A DNA stretch of 64,000 bases from Bacteroidales bacterium (GTDB lineage: Bacteria > Bacteroidota > Bacteroidia > Bacteroidales > Tenuifilaceae), in contig JAGPEQ010000002.1 of NCBI GenBank assembly GCA_018056955.1, forward strand, positions 20,181-84,180, given 5' to 3'. The translations under genes and the position numbers were made by a program. The notes under the pieces are model-generated. The model was not told the DNA's origin and did no database searches. It was given only the letters and a program-made list of their open reading frames with translations. Shown piece after piece: positions 1 to 7,932 of the stretch. How positions within the stretch are numbered: position 1 is the first letter of the stretch; every line of letters begins with the position of its first letter.

Positions 1-321
1 TTGAAAAAACTCATATTTACCAAAGGCTATTCTGAACAAGGATAGCCTTAAATTCTTAGAAAAACATCAGGGCGGGATCATGAGCCGAAGGCGAACTAAT
101 CCCGCCCGGATCACTTGAAAAAACTCATATTTACCAAAGGCTATTCTGAACAAGGATAGCCTTAAATTCTTAGAAAAACATCAGGGCGGGATCATGAGCC
201 GAAGGCGAACTAATCCCGCCCGGATCACTTGAAAAAACTCACATTTACCAAAGGCTATCCTATAGTTGGATAGCCTTCTCCTTTTAGTGTCAAGAACAGG
301 GTGGAATCATGAGCCGAAGGC
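1..321. repeat. 114-bp tandem repeat, about 2.8 copies, two hairpins per unit
   Basis: Units start at 1, 115 and 229. The first two are essentially identical; the third diverges and stops near 321. Each complete unit holds two inverted repeats: AAGGCTAT/ATAGCCTT (23-30 with 42-49), and GGGCGGGAT/ATCCCGCCC (70-78 with 99-107; again 184-192 with 213-221). In the third copy the first hairpin is extended to AAGGCTATCC/GGATAGCCTT, so pairing is kept although sequence changed. No reading frame explains the array. The left end may lie outside the window. Function unknown; it could be a duplicated terminator or a structured intergenic element. Confidence 0.9.
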
Positions 322-323
322 CC

Positions 324-480
324 ATCGCTCGCGCGCGTTTGTAAACGCGTACTGCATATGCCACTCATTGCTGGCGCGGGCTTGTAGCCCGTGACAAATA
401 CCTCTTACACACTTTATTATTCATTCGAGATGTGCCTCATTGAAAACTAGAACCGCACGGATTACAAATCCGCGCGAGCT
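324..480. repeat. REP-like palindromic block, copy A
   Basis: Three short palindromes in a row: CGCGTTT-gt-AAACGCG (334-349), CGGGCT-tgt-AGCCCG (377-391) and CGGATT/AATCCG (458-472). The same order with about 80 percent identity recurs at 1173-1320. The middle stem changes in both arms between copies (CGGGCT to CGGACT with AGCCCG to AGTCCG), which supports selection or replication as a folded structure. It resembles REP sequences mobilised by RAYT (Y1-type) transposases, but no such transposase is in the window, so that link is inference. Confidence 0.75.
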
Positions 481-486
481 GGTTTA

Positions 487-783
487 TTATTTGCTTTTAT
501 TACTATCTTTTTCTTCTTTCAAATAACCCCTAAGAGCAGCTATTCCAAATAATAGCATCACAACAATAACAAAACCAAAAACATATTCTTTGCCAAATTT
601 GACATCTAAATATTTAAAAAAATGACGCATTGCTTTTGATTTTGTACTTATTCCTTCCTGATAAATACCTTCATCATAGAAAAAAAACAGCATTAACAAT
701 ATAAATCCAGAAACAAAAAAACCTAAAAGATTTTCCTGCAAACTTTTTAAGTCTTTATTCTGTTTTTCCTTGCTCATATTCAT
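487..783 (-). CDS. small two-pass membrane protein, unknown function
   Basis: The reading frame encodes about 98 residues from an ATG at 783 (a second ATG lies at 777; a TTG at 798 is also possible). Two hydrophobic segments, roughly residues 21-36 and 69-83, flank a basic loop, and the tail is charged and Lys/Glu-rich. The start overlaps the end of the fragment at 755-949 in another frame, so the two were probably translationally coupled. It sits between two REP-like blocks. I do not recognise a family. A real but orphaned gene is more likely than a chance frame because the codons look normal and the upstream coupling is typical. Confidence 0.5.
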   Translation of the reverse strand: MNMSKEKQNKDLKSLQENLLGFFVSGFILLMLFFFYDEGIYQEGISTKSKAMRHFFKYLDVKFGKEYVFGFVIVVMLLFGIAALRGYLKEEKDSNKSK

Positions 784-949
784 AAATTGATTTATCAATT
801 TGTTGTTTAACAGTAGCTTTTGTTAAACTTTCATATAGACTTTCAATAAAGATTTTATTAATACCGTATTTTAATAAACGTTTCGTTACAAATTCTGGTG
901 ATACCTCAAGTTTTTCACTAATGATATTAAAATACTTTTCTAATGATCG
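755..949 (-). pseudogene. 3' fragment of a gene cut off by a palindromic repeat
   Basis: On the - strand an open frame of about 64 codons ends with TAA at 755-757 and has normal, Lys/Glu/Ile-rich coding character. Going upstream it runs into the palindrome at 951-970, where an in-frame TAA appears, and no ATG, GTG or TTG lies in between. The 5' part of the gene therefore seems to be missing, with the break at the palindrome. The surviving tail overlaps the start of the 487-783 gene. The family is not recognisable from the remnant. Confidence 0.45.
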
Positions 950-950
950 T

Positions 951-970
951 GCACGTTTTTAAACGCGTGC
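951..970. repeat. GCACGTTT/AAACGCGTGC palindrome
   Basis: An imperfect inverted repeat related to the first palindrome of the REP-like blocks at 334-349 and 1181-1200. It marks the left break of the truncated fragment at 755-949. The 200 bases that follow (971-1172) contain no supportable gene or clear structure. Confidence 0.6.
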
Positions 971-1172
971 ATCATACACCTATCCGCCCAGCAACCTTTA
1001 GTAAATGTAGAAAAAAATTTCCTTGTTCAGGCACGTACAAAAACTTTTTTTGTCTGGCCAAGGCACTGCGTTTGACCTATGGTCTCTCCAACTTCGCTAT
1101 CGAACGCGTCCGCAGACGTGCGCTAACAAGAGGTGGCGCGCGTGTTCAAAAGAATTATCTTAAACTTTACCC

Positions 1173-1310
1173 TCGCTCGCGCGCGTCTTTAAACGCGTGC
1201 GGCATACGTCACTCATTGCTGGCACGGACTTGTAGTCCGTGACAAATACCTCTTACTCACTTTATTACTTATTCAAGCTGTGCCTCATTGAAAATATCTT
1301 TTAAAATAAC
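1173..1310. repeat. REP-like palindromic block, copy B
   Basis: Second copy of the block at 324-480. It keeps the CGCGT/ACGCG-type palindrome (1181-1200) and a CACGGACT-tgt-AGTCCGTG stem (1223-1241) whose two arms both differ from copy A in a compensatory way. The spacer between palindromes is also conserved, so this is a duplication of a composite element, not three independent palindromes. The block runs directly into the nested palindromes at 1311. Confidence 0.75.
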
Positions 1311-1456
1311 CGCACGGATTGGCTTTGCCGAACTCCCTTCGGTCGGTTACAAAACCGCGCGAGCAGGGGTCAACTACAACCGTACGGATTACAACCGACC
1401 GAAGGGAGCTCACCGAAGGTAAATCCGCGCGAGCGGGACCTACAAATCCGCGCGAG
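1311..1456. repeat. palindromes with a second element inserted in the loop, opposite orientations
   Basis: The simple palindrome seen at 454-477 (CGGATT-aca-AATCCGCGCGAG) recurs at 1311-1363 and 1381-1433, but each copy is split in its loop by about 28-30 extra bases. The inserts are related and lie in opposite orientations, giving a perfect 16-bp inverted repeat (1333-1348 with 1393-1408). A half palindrome follows at about 1444-1456. The insert core CCTTCGGTCGGT occurs again at 1591-1602. The long open frames here are by-products of high GC and are not genes. The remaining 1457-1679 stretch shows no gene. Confidence 0.7.
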
Positions 1457-1679
1457 AGGGGGCGCGGGGGTTCTAAATATCAGATAATCAAACTCGTTTG
1501 AAAATAGGCTGTCCGACAAATTTAATTTCCGTATTTTTGCCCAAGTTGTATGTTTAGTTCAGTAAAACAAAACTACAACATGGGGCGAAACCTTCGGTCG
1601 GTAACCCCTTATTTTATTTTTTACCCGTTCAGTAGTGAAATAAATATTTATTTTAACTGAAATTTTAGCCAGTTAGAAA

Positions 1680-3980
1680 ATGGGAAAGTATTGCTCTACA
1701 CTAACAATTACCTTACTTTTTTCAACTTGTGCAATTTTTGCACAACCTAAGAATTATATCAAATGGGTAAACCCATTCATTGGAACTGAGCGAATGGGGC
1801 ATACTTTCCCAGGCGCAACCGTTCCGTTTGGGGCAGTGCAACTTAGTCCCGATACCGATACTATCCCCTACTCTTCCAATGGCAAGTACAATCCCGATGT
1901 TTACAAGTATTGTGCTGGTTATCAGTACGGGGATAGTACCATAATTGGCTTTAGCCATACCCATTTTAGCGGAACAGGGCATTCCGACCTTGGTGATATT
2001 CTTGTGATGCCAACGGTTGGCAAACTTTACTTAAACCCCGGAACTGCTTCCAATACAAATACTGGGTATCGCTCCAAATTTTCTCATTCCAATGAGTTTG
2101 CCGAACCAAACTACTACAGGGTCAAACTCTTAGATTATAACATTCTTGCAGAGCTAACTACAACCACAAGGGTTGGGCTACATCGGTACACATTCCCTGA
2201 AACCGACTCAGCGCACATAATCATTGACCTTGTTCATGGAATTTATAATTATCCCGAAAAAAATGTTTGGACATTCATTCGGGTTGAAAACGATACCCTT
2301 ATAACCGGGTACCGACAAACATCGGGATGGGCACGCACCCGCACTGTATACTTTGCCATTACCTTTTCAAAACCATTTAAAACCTATGGCATAATCAATG
2401 GCGATAAGTTGATTTATAAAGGTTTTTGGCGAAAATTCAATCAAAACACCAATTTCCCTGAAAATGCTGGGCGTGAAATTCGTTGCCACTTCGACTTTTC
2501 AACTGCAAACCATGAACAAGTATTGCTAAAAGTTGCATTATCGCCCGTGAGTACCAGCGGAGCAGTTGAAAATCTAAATGCCGAAGCACCAGGCTGGGAT
2601 TTTGATGCCATCAAAAATGAGGGTCAAGAGCAATGGAATGATGAGCTAGGTAAAATTGAAGTCGAAACCCTTACTGATAGTGACAAGGTAAACTTTTACA
2701 CATCGATGTACCATACCTTTCTAAGTCCAACCATTTACATGGATACTGATAGGAAATATCGAGGGCTTGACCAAAACATTTACACAGCAACCAATTTTGA
2801 TAACTACACTACCTTCTCACTCTGGGACACATATAGAGCTTTGCATCCGCTTTTTAATATTATACAGCCAAAACGAAATGTCGATATGGTAAAATCGATG
2901 TTGGCTCATTACAGTCAAAGTGTCCATCGCATGCTCCCTATATGGTCGCACTACGCAAATGAGAACTGGTGCATGATTGGATACCATGCCGTATCAGTGA
3001 TTGCCGACGCAGCCGTTAAAGGCAACGATGGCTTTGATTTACCCTATGCGCTTATGGCTTGCGTGCAAAGCGCTAAGAATAACTGGTACGATGGGTTAGG
3101 CTATTACAGAGAATTTGGTTTTGTTCCTGAGGATAAATCGGGGAGTTCTGTTTCCAAAACCCTTGAATACGCTTACGACGATTGGTGCATTGCACAACTT
3201 GCAAAAAAACTGGATAGAGAGGATATTTACAACGAGTTCATAAGACGTTCATACAACTTTCAAAACGTATTCGATAAGTCCATTGGGTTTATGCGTCCTC
3301 GTTTATCAAACGGGAGTTTCAAAACTAGTTTTAACGTGCTTAGCACACATGGACAAGGGTTTATAGAGGGTAACTCATGGAACTATAGCCTTTATGTACC
3401 CCATAACCCCGATGCTTTGGTAAGCATGCTTGGTGGGAAAAAGCAACTCCGAGCCTATCTTGACACTCTCTTTACCATGCATCTTCCGGATGAATACTTC
3501 GCCGAAACCGAAGACATAACCCGCGATGGATTGATAGGCAATTACGTTCATGGGAATGAACCATCGCACCATGTTCCATATCTTTACAACTGGACTGATA
3601 ACCCTTGGAAAACGCAGTACTGGGTTAGAACCATTTGCAACCTAATGTACCAACCCAAACCTGACGGATTAAGCGGAAATGATGATTGCGGACAGATGAG
3701 TGCCTGGTACATTTTTAGCGCCCTTGGTTTCTATCCTGTAGCACCTGCATCGCCCAACTATGCTATTGGCAGCCCATTGGTTACCAAAGCCACAATTAAA
3801 CTGGAAAACGGAAAAACACTTACCATTTCAACCCAAAATCAAGCTAAAAACAATGTTTATGTTCAGAAGGTGTTGCTTAATGGCAAACCTTACAATAGTT
3901 ACTTTTTAAACCATAACGATATAGTAAGTGGTGGTGAAATAACATTTATTATGGGTGATAAACCCAAAAAGTTAAAGTGA
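1680..3980 (+). CDS. secreted GH92 alpha-mannosidase
   Basis: A 766-residue protein with a signal peptide (about 1-21, ending in an FAQ-type cleavage site). The mature protein opens with the GH92 N-terminal motif (VNPFIGTERMGHTFPGA), followed by the SHTHFSGTG segment and, late in the protein, DDCGQMSAWYIFSALGFYPV and the GNEPSHHVPYLYNW region, all typical of the family. GH92 enzymes are Ca2+-dependent exo-alpha-mannosidases that trim N-glycan or yeast mannan side chains. Length is normal for the family. There is no SusC/SusD pair or other glycanase next to it, so it is not in a classical polysaccharide utilisation locus here. It ends without a type IX sorting domain, so a periplasmic or lipid-free outer location is likely. 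Confidence 0.93.
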   Translation: MGKYCSTLTITLLFSTCAIFAQPKNYIKWVNPFIGTERMGHTFPGATVPFGAVQLSPDTDTIPYSSNGKYNPDVYKYCAGYQYGDSTIIGFSHTHFSGTGHSDLGDILVMPTVGKLYLNPGTASNTNTGYRSKFSHSNEFAEPNYYRVKLLDYNILAELTTTTRVGLHRYTFPETDSAHIIIDLVHGIYNYPEKNVWTFIRVENDTLITGYRQTSGWARTRTVYFAITFSKPFKTYGIINGDKLIYKGFWRKFNQNTNFPENAGREIRCHFDFSTANHEQVLLKVALSPVSTSGAVENLNAEAPGWDFDAIKNEGQEQWNDELGKIEVETLTDSDKVNFYTSMYHTFLSPTIYMDTDRKYRGLDQNIYTATNFDNYTTFSLWDTYRALHPLFNIIQPKRNVDMVKSMLAHYSQSVHRMLPIWSHYANENWCMIGYHAVSVIADAAVKGNDGFDLPYALMACVQSAKNNWYDGLGYYREFGFVPEDKSGSSVSKTLEYAYDDWCIAQLAKKLDREDIYNEFIRRSYNFQNVFDKSIGFMRPRLSNGSFKTSFNVLSTHGQGFIEGNSWNYSLYVPHNPDALVSMLGGKKQLRAYLDTLFTMHLPDEYFAETEDITRDGLIGNYVHGNEPSHHVPYLYNWTDNPWKTQYWVRTICNLMYQPKPDGLSGNDDCGQMSAWYIFSALGFYPVAPASPNYAIGSPLVTKATIKLENGKTLTISTQNQAKNNVYVQKVLLNGKPYNSYFLNHNDIVSGGEITFIMGDKPKKLK

Positions 3981-4178
3981 AAAGGAATAAGCACAAAGCA
4001 TCAATGGAACTAATACCTCGCCGAATCGAAATATTTTTGAAACAATTAACACAATTAAACAAATGTTATCTATTTGACATACAATTACATAAGAAATATA
4101 TTTAAAATAAATCTAAATTAATGGTGCTAAATCCAAATATTATGCGTTACTTGCACCCGAATTAATAAATCACAACAA

Positions 4179-4370
4179 ATGAACAAAGGAACAGTAAAAT
4201 TTTTTAATGAATCAAAAGGCTTTGGTTTTATTAAAGATTCAGAAACAGGTGAAGAGTATTTTGTACACGCCACTGGATTAAAAGATCAAATTTCAGAAAA
4301 CGATGAGGTTACTTTCAACCTTGAACAAGGTAGAAAAGGGCTGAATGCAGTAGACGTAAAATTGACTTAG
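4179..4370 (+). CDS. cold-shock domain protein
   Basis: A 63-residue protein covering a complete cold-shock OB fold. RNP1 (KGFGFIKD) and RNP2 (EYFVHAT) nucleic-acid-binding motifs are both present, and the N-terminus MNKGTVKFFNESKGFGF is standard. CspA-family proteins bind single-stranded RNA/DNA and melt RNA structure. It is monocistronic: it has about 200 bases of leader and is closed by a strong terminator 20 bases downstream. The AT-rich leader 3981-4178 could hold temperature-responsive structure, but I see no specific motif there. Confidence 0.95.
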   Translation: MNKGTVKFFNESKGFGFIKDSETGEEYFVHATGLKDQISENDEVTFNLEQGRKGLNAVDVKLT

Positions 4371-4390
4371 ATTATCCAACATACTTGTTT

Positions 4391-4419
4391 AAATCCCGGT
4401 TTTACCGGGATTTTTTTTT
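4391..4419 (+). terminator. intrinsic terminator of the cold-shock gene
   Basis: Perfect stem AAATCCCGG/CCGGGATTT with a 5-base loop, followed by an uninterrupted T run to 4419. Confidence 0.93.
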
Positions 4420-4438
4420 ACCATGAACTTTCAAATGC

Positions 4439-4446
4439 TAATTTTG
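4439..4446 (+). promoter_or_regulatory. -7 box TAATTTTG before the metallophosphoesterase
   Basis: Matches the Bacteroidota -7 consensus TAnnTTTG. It lies downstream of the ATG at 4423 and about 22 bases before the ATG at 4468, which argues for the later start. No convincing -33 box was seen. Confidence 0.45.
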
Positions 4447-4467
4447 TTAATTGAAAAAAATGAAAAC

Positions 4468-5610
4468 ATGAAAATTCCTCAAATAGCCATTTTTCTATCA
4501 ATTGTTCTAAGCGTTTACGCGCTTGTTAATTTATTCATATTTTACCAAACCCGACCGGTATTCAGCTTAGCTTCAATTGGAACTTGGTTAAAGTTTGTAT
4601 TTTGGTTTATTGTACTCTCCTACCCTTTAGGTAGAACCCTTGAAGCTATATTAGGTGGACAAATTCCAACACTTCTTGTAAAGGTTGGCTCAATTTGGTT
4701 AGCCTTTATGCTTTACCTAACACTTTTTTTCCTACTTTTTCAAATAACATCGCCTCTTATAAATTGGTTAGTAAAAATAGATATTAAAAGCTCCCTCGAA
4801 ACACATAGAATGATAGTTGGAATGGTATACTTTGCAACGCTTACAGTCATTCTTGCTGGCTATATAAACGCTGTCAACCCCAAGATAAACCAGCTAAAAA
4901 TTGAATCAAGTAAACCTGTTCCAGGTGGAGGCTTAACCATAGCAATGGTTTCCGATATTCACCTGGGAACAATAATTGGGAAAAATGAATTAAGCAGTCT
5001 TGTGGACAAAATCAACTCACAAAAGCCTGATATTGTCTTATTTGTAGGTGATATTTTTGATGAGGACATTGCCCCGGTGGTAAATGGTCAAATGGGAGAG
5101 CAATTTGAGCGTATTAATGCAAAATACGGCGTTTTTGCAGTAACCGGAAACCATGAATTCTTTAGTAACCATCAGGCAATAATTGAGTACCTTCAAAAAC
5201 ATGGTGTAAACGTTTTGAACGACACGGTTGCTGAAGTTGCCAACATCAACATTGTAGGCCGTTACGACCGGCAAAGCAATTTTGCCTTGGGGCAAAGCCG
5301 TAAAACTTTATCGGAATTAACAAAAGATATCGACCAGAGTAAGTTTACAATAGTGCTCGACCATCAGCCATTCAATCTAAACGAATCCGCTGAATCCGGA
5401 GCTGACTTGCAGCTTTCGGGTCACACCCATCATGGGCAGATGTGGCCTTTAAACTACATTACCCGAGCGGTATATGAGGTTAGCATGGGATATAAAAAGA
5501 TTGGCAATACACACATATATGTATCGCCCGGCTATGGAACCTGGGGCCCAAGGGTAAGGCTTGGGAATAGACCGGAGATAGCGGTGATAAGGGTAAAGGA
5601 TAAAGGATAA
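4468..5610 (+). CDS. membrane-anchored metallophosphoesterase (YkuE/YaeI-like)
   Basis: About 380 residues from the ATG at 4468; an upstream ATG at 4423 sits against the terminator and before a -7 box, so it is less likely. The N-terminal 140 residues contain about four hydrophobic segments. The C-terminal part is a calcineurin-like phosphoesterase with all metal-binding motifs: SDIHLG, GDIFDE, GNHEF and SGHTHHGQMWP. Relatives hydrolyse membrane-associated phosphate esters such as UDP-diacylglucosamine or act on unknown substrates; the substrate here is not evident. The last five codons and the stop lie inside a heptanucleotide repeat (5591-5639), so the C-terminus has probably been set by repeat expansion. 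Confidence 0.88.
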   Translation: MKIPQIAIFLSIVLSVYALVNLFIFYQTRPVFSLASIGTWLKFVFWFIVLSYPLGRTLEAILGGQIPTLLVKVGSIWLAFMLYLTLFFLLFQITSPLINWLVKIDIKSSLETHRMIVGMVYFATLTVILAGYINAVNPKINQLKIESSKPVPGGGLTIAMVSDIHLGTIIGKNELSSLVDKINSQKPDIVLFVGDIFDEDIAPVVNGQMGEQFERINAKYGVFAVTGNHEFFSNHQAIIEYLQKHGVNVLNDTVAEVANINIVGRYDRQSNFALGQSRKTLSELTKDIDQSKFTIVLDHQPFNLNESAESGADLQLSGHTHHGQMWPLNYITRAVYEVSMGYKKIGNTHIYVSPGYGTWGPRVRLGNRPEIAVIRVKDKG

Positions 5611-5666
5611 AGGATAAAGGATAAAGGTTAAAGGATAAGTTGATGGTTGATGGTTGATGGTTGATA
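5591..5666. repeat. two adjoining heptanucleotide tandem repeats
   Basis: Seven units of GGATAAA and close variants (5591-5639) are followed directly by four units of GTTGATG (5639-5666). The first array starts inside the metallophosphoesterase gene and contains its stop codon. A third heptamer array of a different sequence occurs at 15911-15952. Confidence 0.9.
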
Positions 5667-5758
5667 GTGAAAAAAAGCATTACACTAAACACTGAAAACC
5701 AAATACTACTCTCCATATTCCCTGTAAACTGCACACTGTACACTGCACACTATTCAAA

Positions 5759-5914
5759 AGATCTTTCGCTACGCTCGGGATGACAAATGAAGTTGTTCGT
5801 GTATAGTTGCTCGTTGTTCGTGAAACTATTGTCATGCTGAACCCAGTCGAAGTATCGCTTTGCTCTTTTGCCCTTCTGTCGGGTTTGAGATCCTTCGCTA
5901 CGCTCAGGATGACA
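5759..5914. repeat. three copies of a dispersed 26-bp intergenic repeat, alternating orientation
   Basis: The core GATCCTTCGCTACGCTCAGG occurs at 5889-5914, with a close copy at 5759-5785 and an inverted relative (TGTCATGCTGAACCCAGTCG) at 5830-5856. Sequences of this type are widespread between genes in Bacteroidota genomes. They can pair with each other to form long hairpins. The remaining bases of this 600-base gap show no gene. Confidence 0.75.
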
Positions 5915-6192
5915 AGCTAGTTAATGATTGAAAGTTGATTGTGCTGCAACGGGATATAAAACCTTACACTGTGTAACTTTGTGTTACCCCGTTTAACACT
6001 GTGATACTGTATATGCTTGTAGTAAGATTCAAGAAATCAGAAAGGTAGTTTTATTTCATTTTGAGCATCCCGTTCCACCATAGCTGTTTTTTTTATTAAT
6101 TCAAAAATCCCTGTTAATAACTTATTACCCTCACATTCTGTAAATTATAGTATTTAACAGTTAATACTCCACTGTTAGTTTAAGTATTTTCC

Positions 6193-6200
6193 TATTTTTG
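6193..6200 (+). promoter_or_regulatory. -7 box TATTTTTG before dnaX
   Basis: Matches TAnnTTTG, 20 bases before the dnaX start codon. The expected -33 position has only a partial match. Confidence 0.4.
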
Positions 6201-6219
6201 TTTTTGAAATTTTGGCGGA

Positions 6220-7932
6220 ATGGAGAATTTCATTGTATCGGCACGAAAGTATCGCCCAGCAACGTTTAAAAGCGTGGTTGGACAGGCATCAATTACTACT
6301 ACCCTAAAAAACGCCATTCAGCGTAAGCAGTTAGCCCAAGCCTACTTATTCTGCGGGCCACGAGGGGTAGGCAAAACAACATGTGCCCGAATTTTTGCCA
6401 AAACCATAAACTGCCAAAACCTTTCCCCTGAGCTGGAAGCCTGTAATGAGTGCGAAAGCTGCAAATCGTTTAACACCAACCGCTCCTACAATATCCATGA
6501 GCTCGATGCAGCATCGAACAACTCCGTTGAGGATATCCGAAAATTAATTGAGCAGGTTCGCATACCGCCCCAAATTGGTAAGTATAGCGTATACATTATC
6601 GATGAGGTGCACATGCTCTCGCAAAGCGCATTTAATGCTTTCCTTAAAACACTTGAGGAACCGCCAGCCCATGCCATTTTTATTATGGCAACCACCGAAA
6701 AACACAAAATCCTCCCTACCATTCTTTCGCGTTGCCAGATATTCGATTTTAACCGTATCCGCGTTGAGGACACCGTAAATTACCTTGAGTATATCGCTAA
6801 AAAAGAGGGTGTTGAATATGAGGTAGAAGCCTTGAATATAATTGCCCAAAAGGCCGATGGGGCCATGCGCGATGCCCTTTCAATCTTTGACCAGGTAGTG
6901 AGCTTTAGCGAGAACCATATTACCTACCAAAAGGTAATTGAAAATCTGAATGTTCTCGACTACCAGTATTACTTCCGTTTAACCGATAATTTCCTTAAGG
7001 GCGATTATGCTGACTCATTGCAGATATTCGATGAGCTTCTCTCAAAGGGTTTCGATGCCCAACAGTTTATAACTGGGCTAAGCATGCATCTAAGGAATGT
7101 GCTTGTTTGCCACGATCCAAAAACAATTCCCTTACTCGAGGTTGGAGCAGCTATTGCCCAAAAGTATAAGGAGATGGCAGCAACCTGCCCACCAGGTTTC
7201 TTAATTGAAGCGCTTCAGGTCACCAACCAGTTTGATGTTGCCTTTAGGCAAAGCCCCAACCAAAGGCTTCATGTTGAGCTGATGCTTATTAAGCTTTGTG
7301 GGCTTAATCAAAAAAAAAAATCTGACGACAGCCAGGTAGAGGACTCCGATCCCGTTGAGTACAGTCAGCCTATATCATCTACCGTAAAACCAACATCTAC
7401 GCCAAAAGCAATACCAACAACCCCTAAAACACCTATCCGTACCACATCAATCAAAGGCGCATTAAACGGAGCACCGAATAATGCTGAAATTAAAAATAAT
7501 GATGAACCCAAGGTAGAGGAAATCCAAACTGAAAACCAAGGGATTGCAAGTGTTGAAATTAAAAAAATTTCGCACGAACAAATACTACAGGCTTGGACAA
7601 GCTTTGCTGAACAAATTCAGAAAGATAAACCCGCACATTTTAGCTTAATGCAGGTGTATAAGCCAATTTTAAAAGAAAATAATAAAATCACTATTCAGTT
7701 TGAGGGTCAAATCCAGATTGAACTTTTTAGCGAGATAAAAAAAGATTTGCTCACCTACATCAAGAAAAGTTTTGGAATCTTAAACATTGAAATAGCTGAG
7801 GAAATTGTAGAAAAAATTGAAGATAACGGAAAACCAAGGCTCTACACTCCCGACGATAAGTTCCGCTTTATGGCAGAACGGAATCCTGCACTAATCCGTT
7901 TAAAGCAGCAATTGAACCTTGACCTCGATTAA
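6220..7932 (+). CDS. dnaX: DNA polymerase III subunit gamma/tau
   Basis: A 570-residue clamp-loader ATPase subunit. Domain I carries Walker A GPRGVGKT (46-53), a four-cysteine zinc module (C65, C75, C78, C81), Walker B with DEVHML, and sensor 1 with ATTEKHKILPTILSRC. Domain III ends near residue 363 (LHVELMLIKLCGL). A Thr/Pro-rich linker follows, and then a C-terminal domain of about 130 residues that would form the tau-specific part. Exactly at the end of domain III the gene has 11 consecutive A residues (7310-7320). Slippage there would stop translation at once and give a gamma-like short form. The ATG at 6220 is preceded by a -7 box. Confidence 0.95.
   Translation: MENFIVSARKYRPATFKSVVGQASITTTLKNAIQRKQLAQAYLFCGPRGVGKTTCARIFAKTINCQNLSPELEACNECESCKSFNTNRSYNIHELDAASNNSVEDIRKLIEQVRIPPQIGKYSVYIIDEVHMLSQSAFNAFLKTLEEPPAHAIFIMATTEKHKILPTILSRCQIFDFNRIRVEDTVNYLEYIAKKEGVEYEVEALNIIAQKADGAMRDALSIFDQVVSFSENHITYQKVIENLNVLDYQYYFRLTDNFLKGDYADSLQIFDELLSKGFDAQQFITGLSMHLRNVLVCHDPKTIPLLEVGAAIAQKYKEMAATCPPGFLIEALQVTNQFDVAFRQSPNQRLHVELMLIKLCGLNQKKKSDDSQVEDSDPVEYSQPISSTVKPTSTPKAIPTTPKTPIRTTSIKGALNGAPNNAEIKNNDEPKVEEIQTENQGIASVEIKKISHEQILQAWTSFAEQIQKDKPAHFSLMQVYKPILKENNKITIQFEGQIQIELFSEIKKDLLTYIKKSFGILNIEIAEEIVEKIEDNGKPRLYTPDDKFRFMAERNPALIRLKQQLNLDLD
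7310..7320 (+). other. A11 slippery run in dnaX
   Basis: Codons 364-367 read CAA AAA AAA AAA. One extra A (or a -1 shift) gives ATC TGA, a stop after 368 residues; one fewer A (or a +1 shift) reaches TAG after 372 residues. Both alternative frames therefore end just after domain III. Confidence 0.6.

Noticed and set aside
1-480. CRISPR array
   Set aside because: The 114-bp units are directly tandem with no unique spacers, and no cas gene is present.
943-1242. Open + strand frame of 99 codons
   Set aside because: It runs through REP-like palindromes and has Arg/Cys/Ser-rich composition unlike real genes here; it is a by-product of GC-rich repeats.
1319-1501. Open + strand frame of 60 codons
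   Set aside because: It consists of nested palindromes and has no coding character.
5480-5743. Open - strand frame of 87 codons
   Set aside because: It lies over the heptamer repeats and the end of the metallophosphoesterase gene; translation is Pro/Ser/Leu low-complexity.
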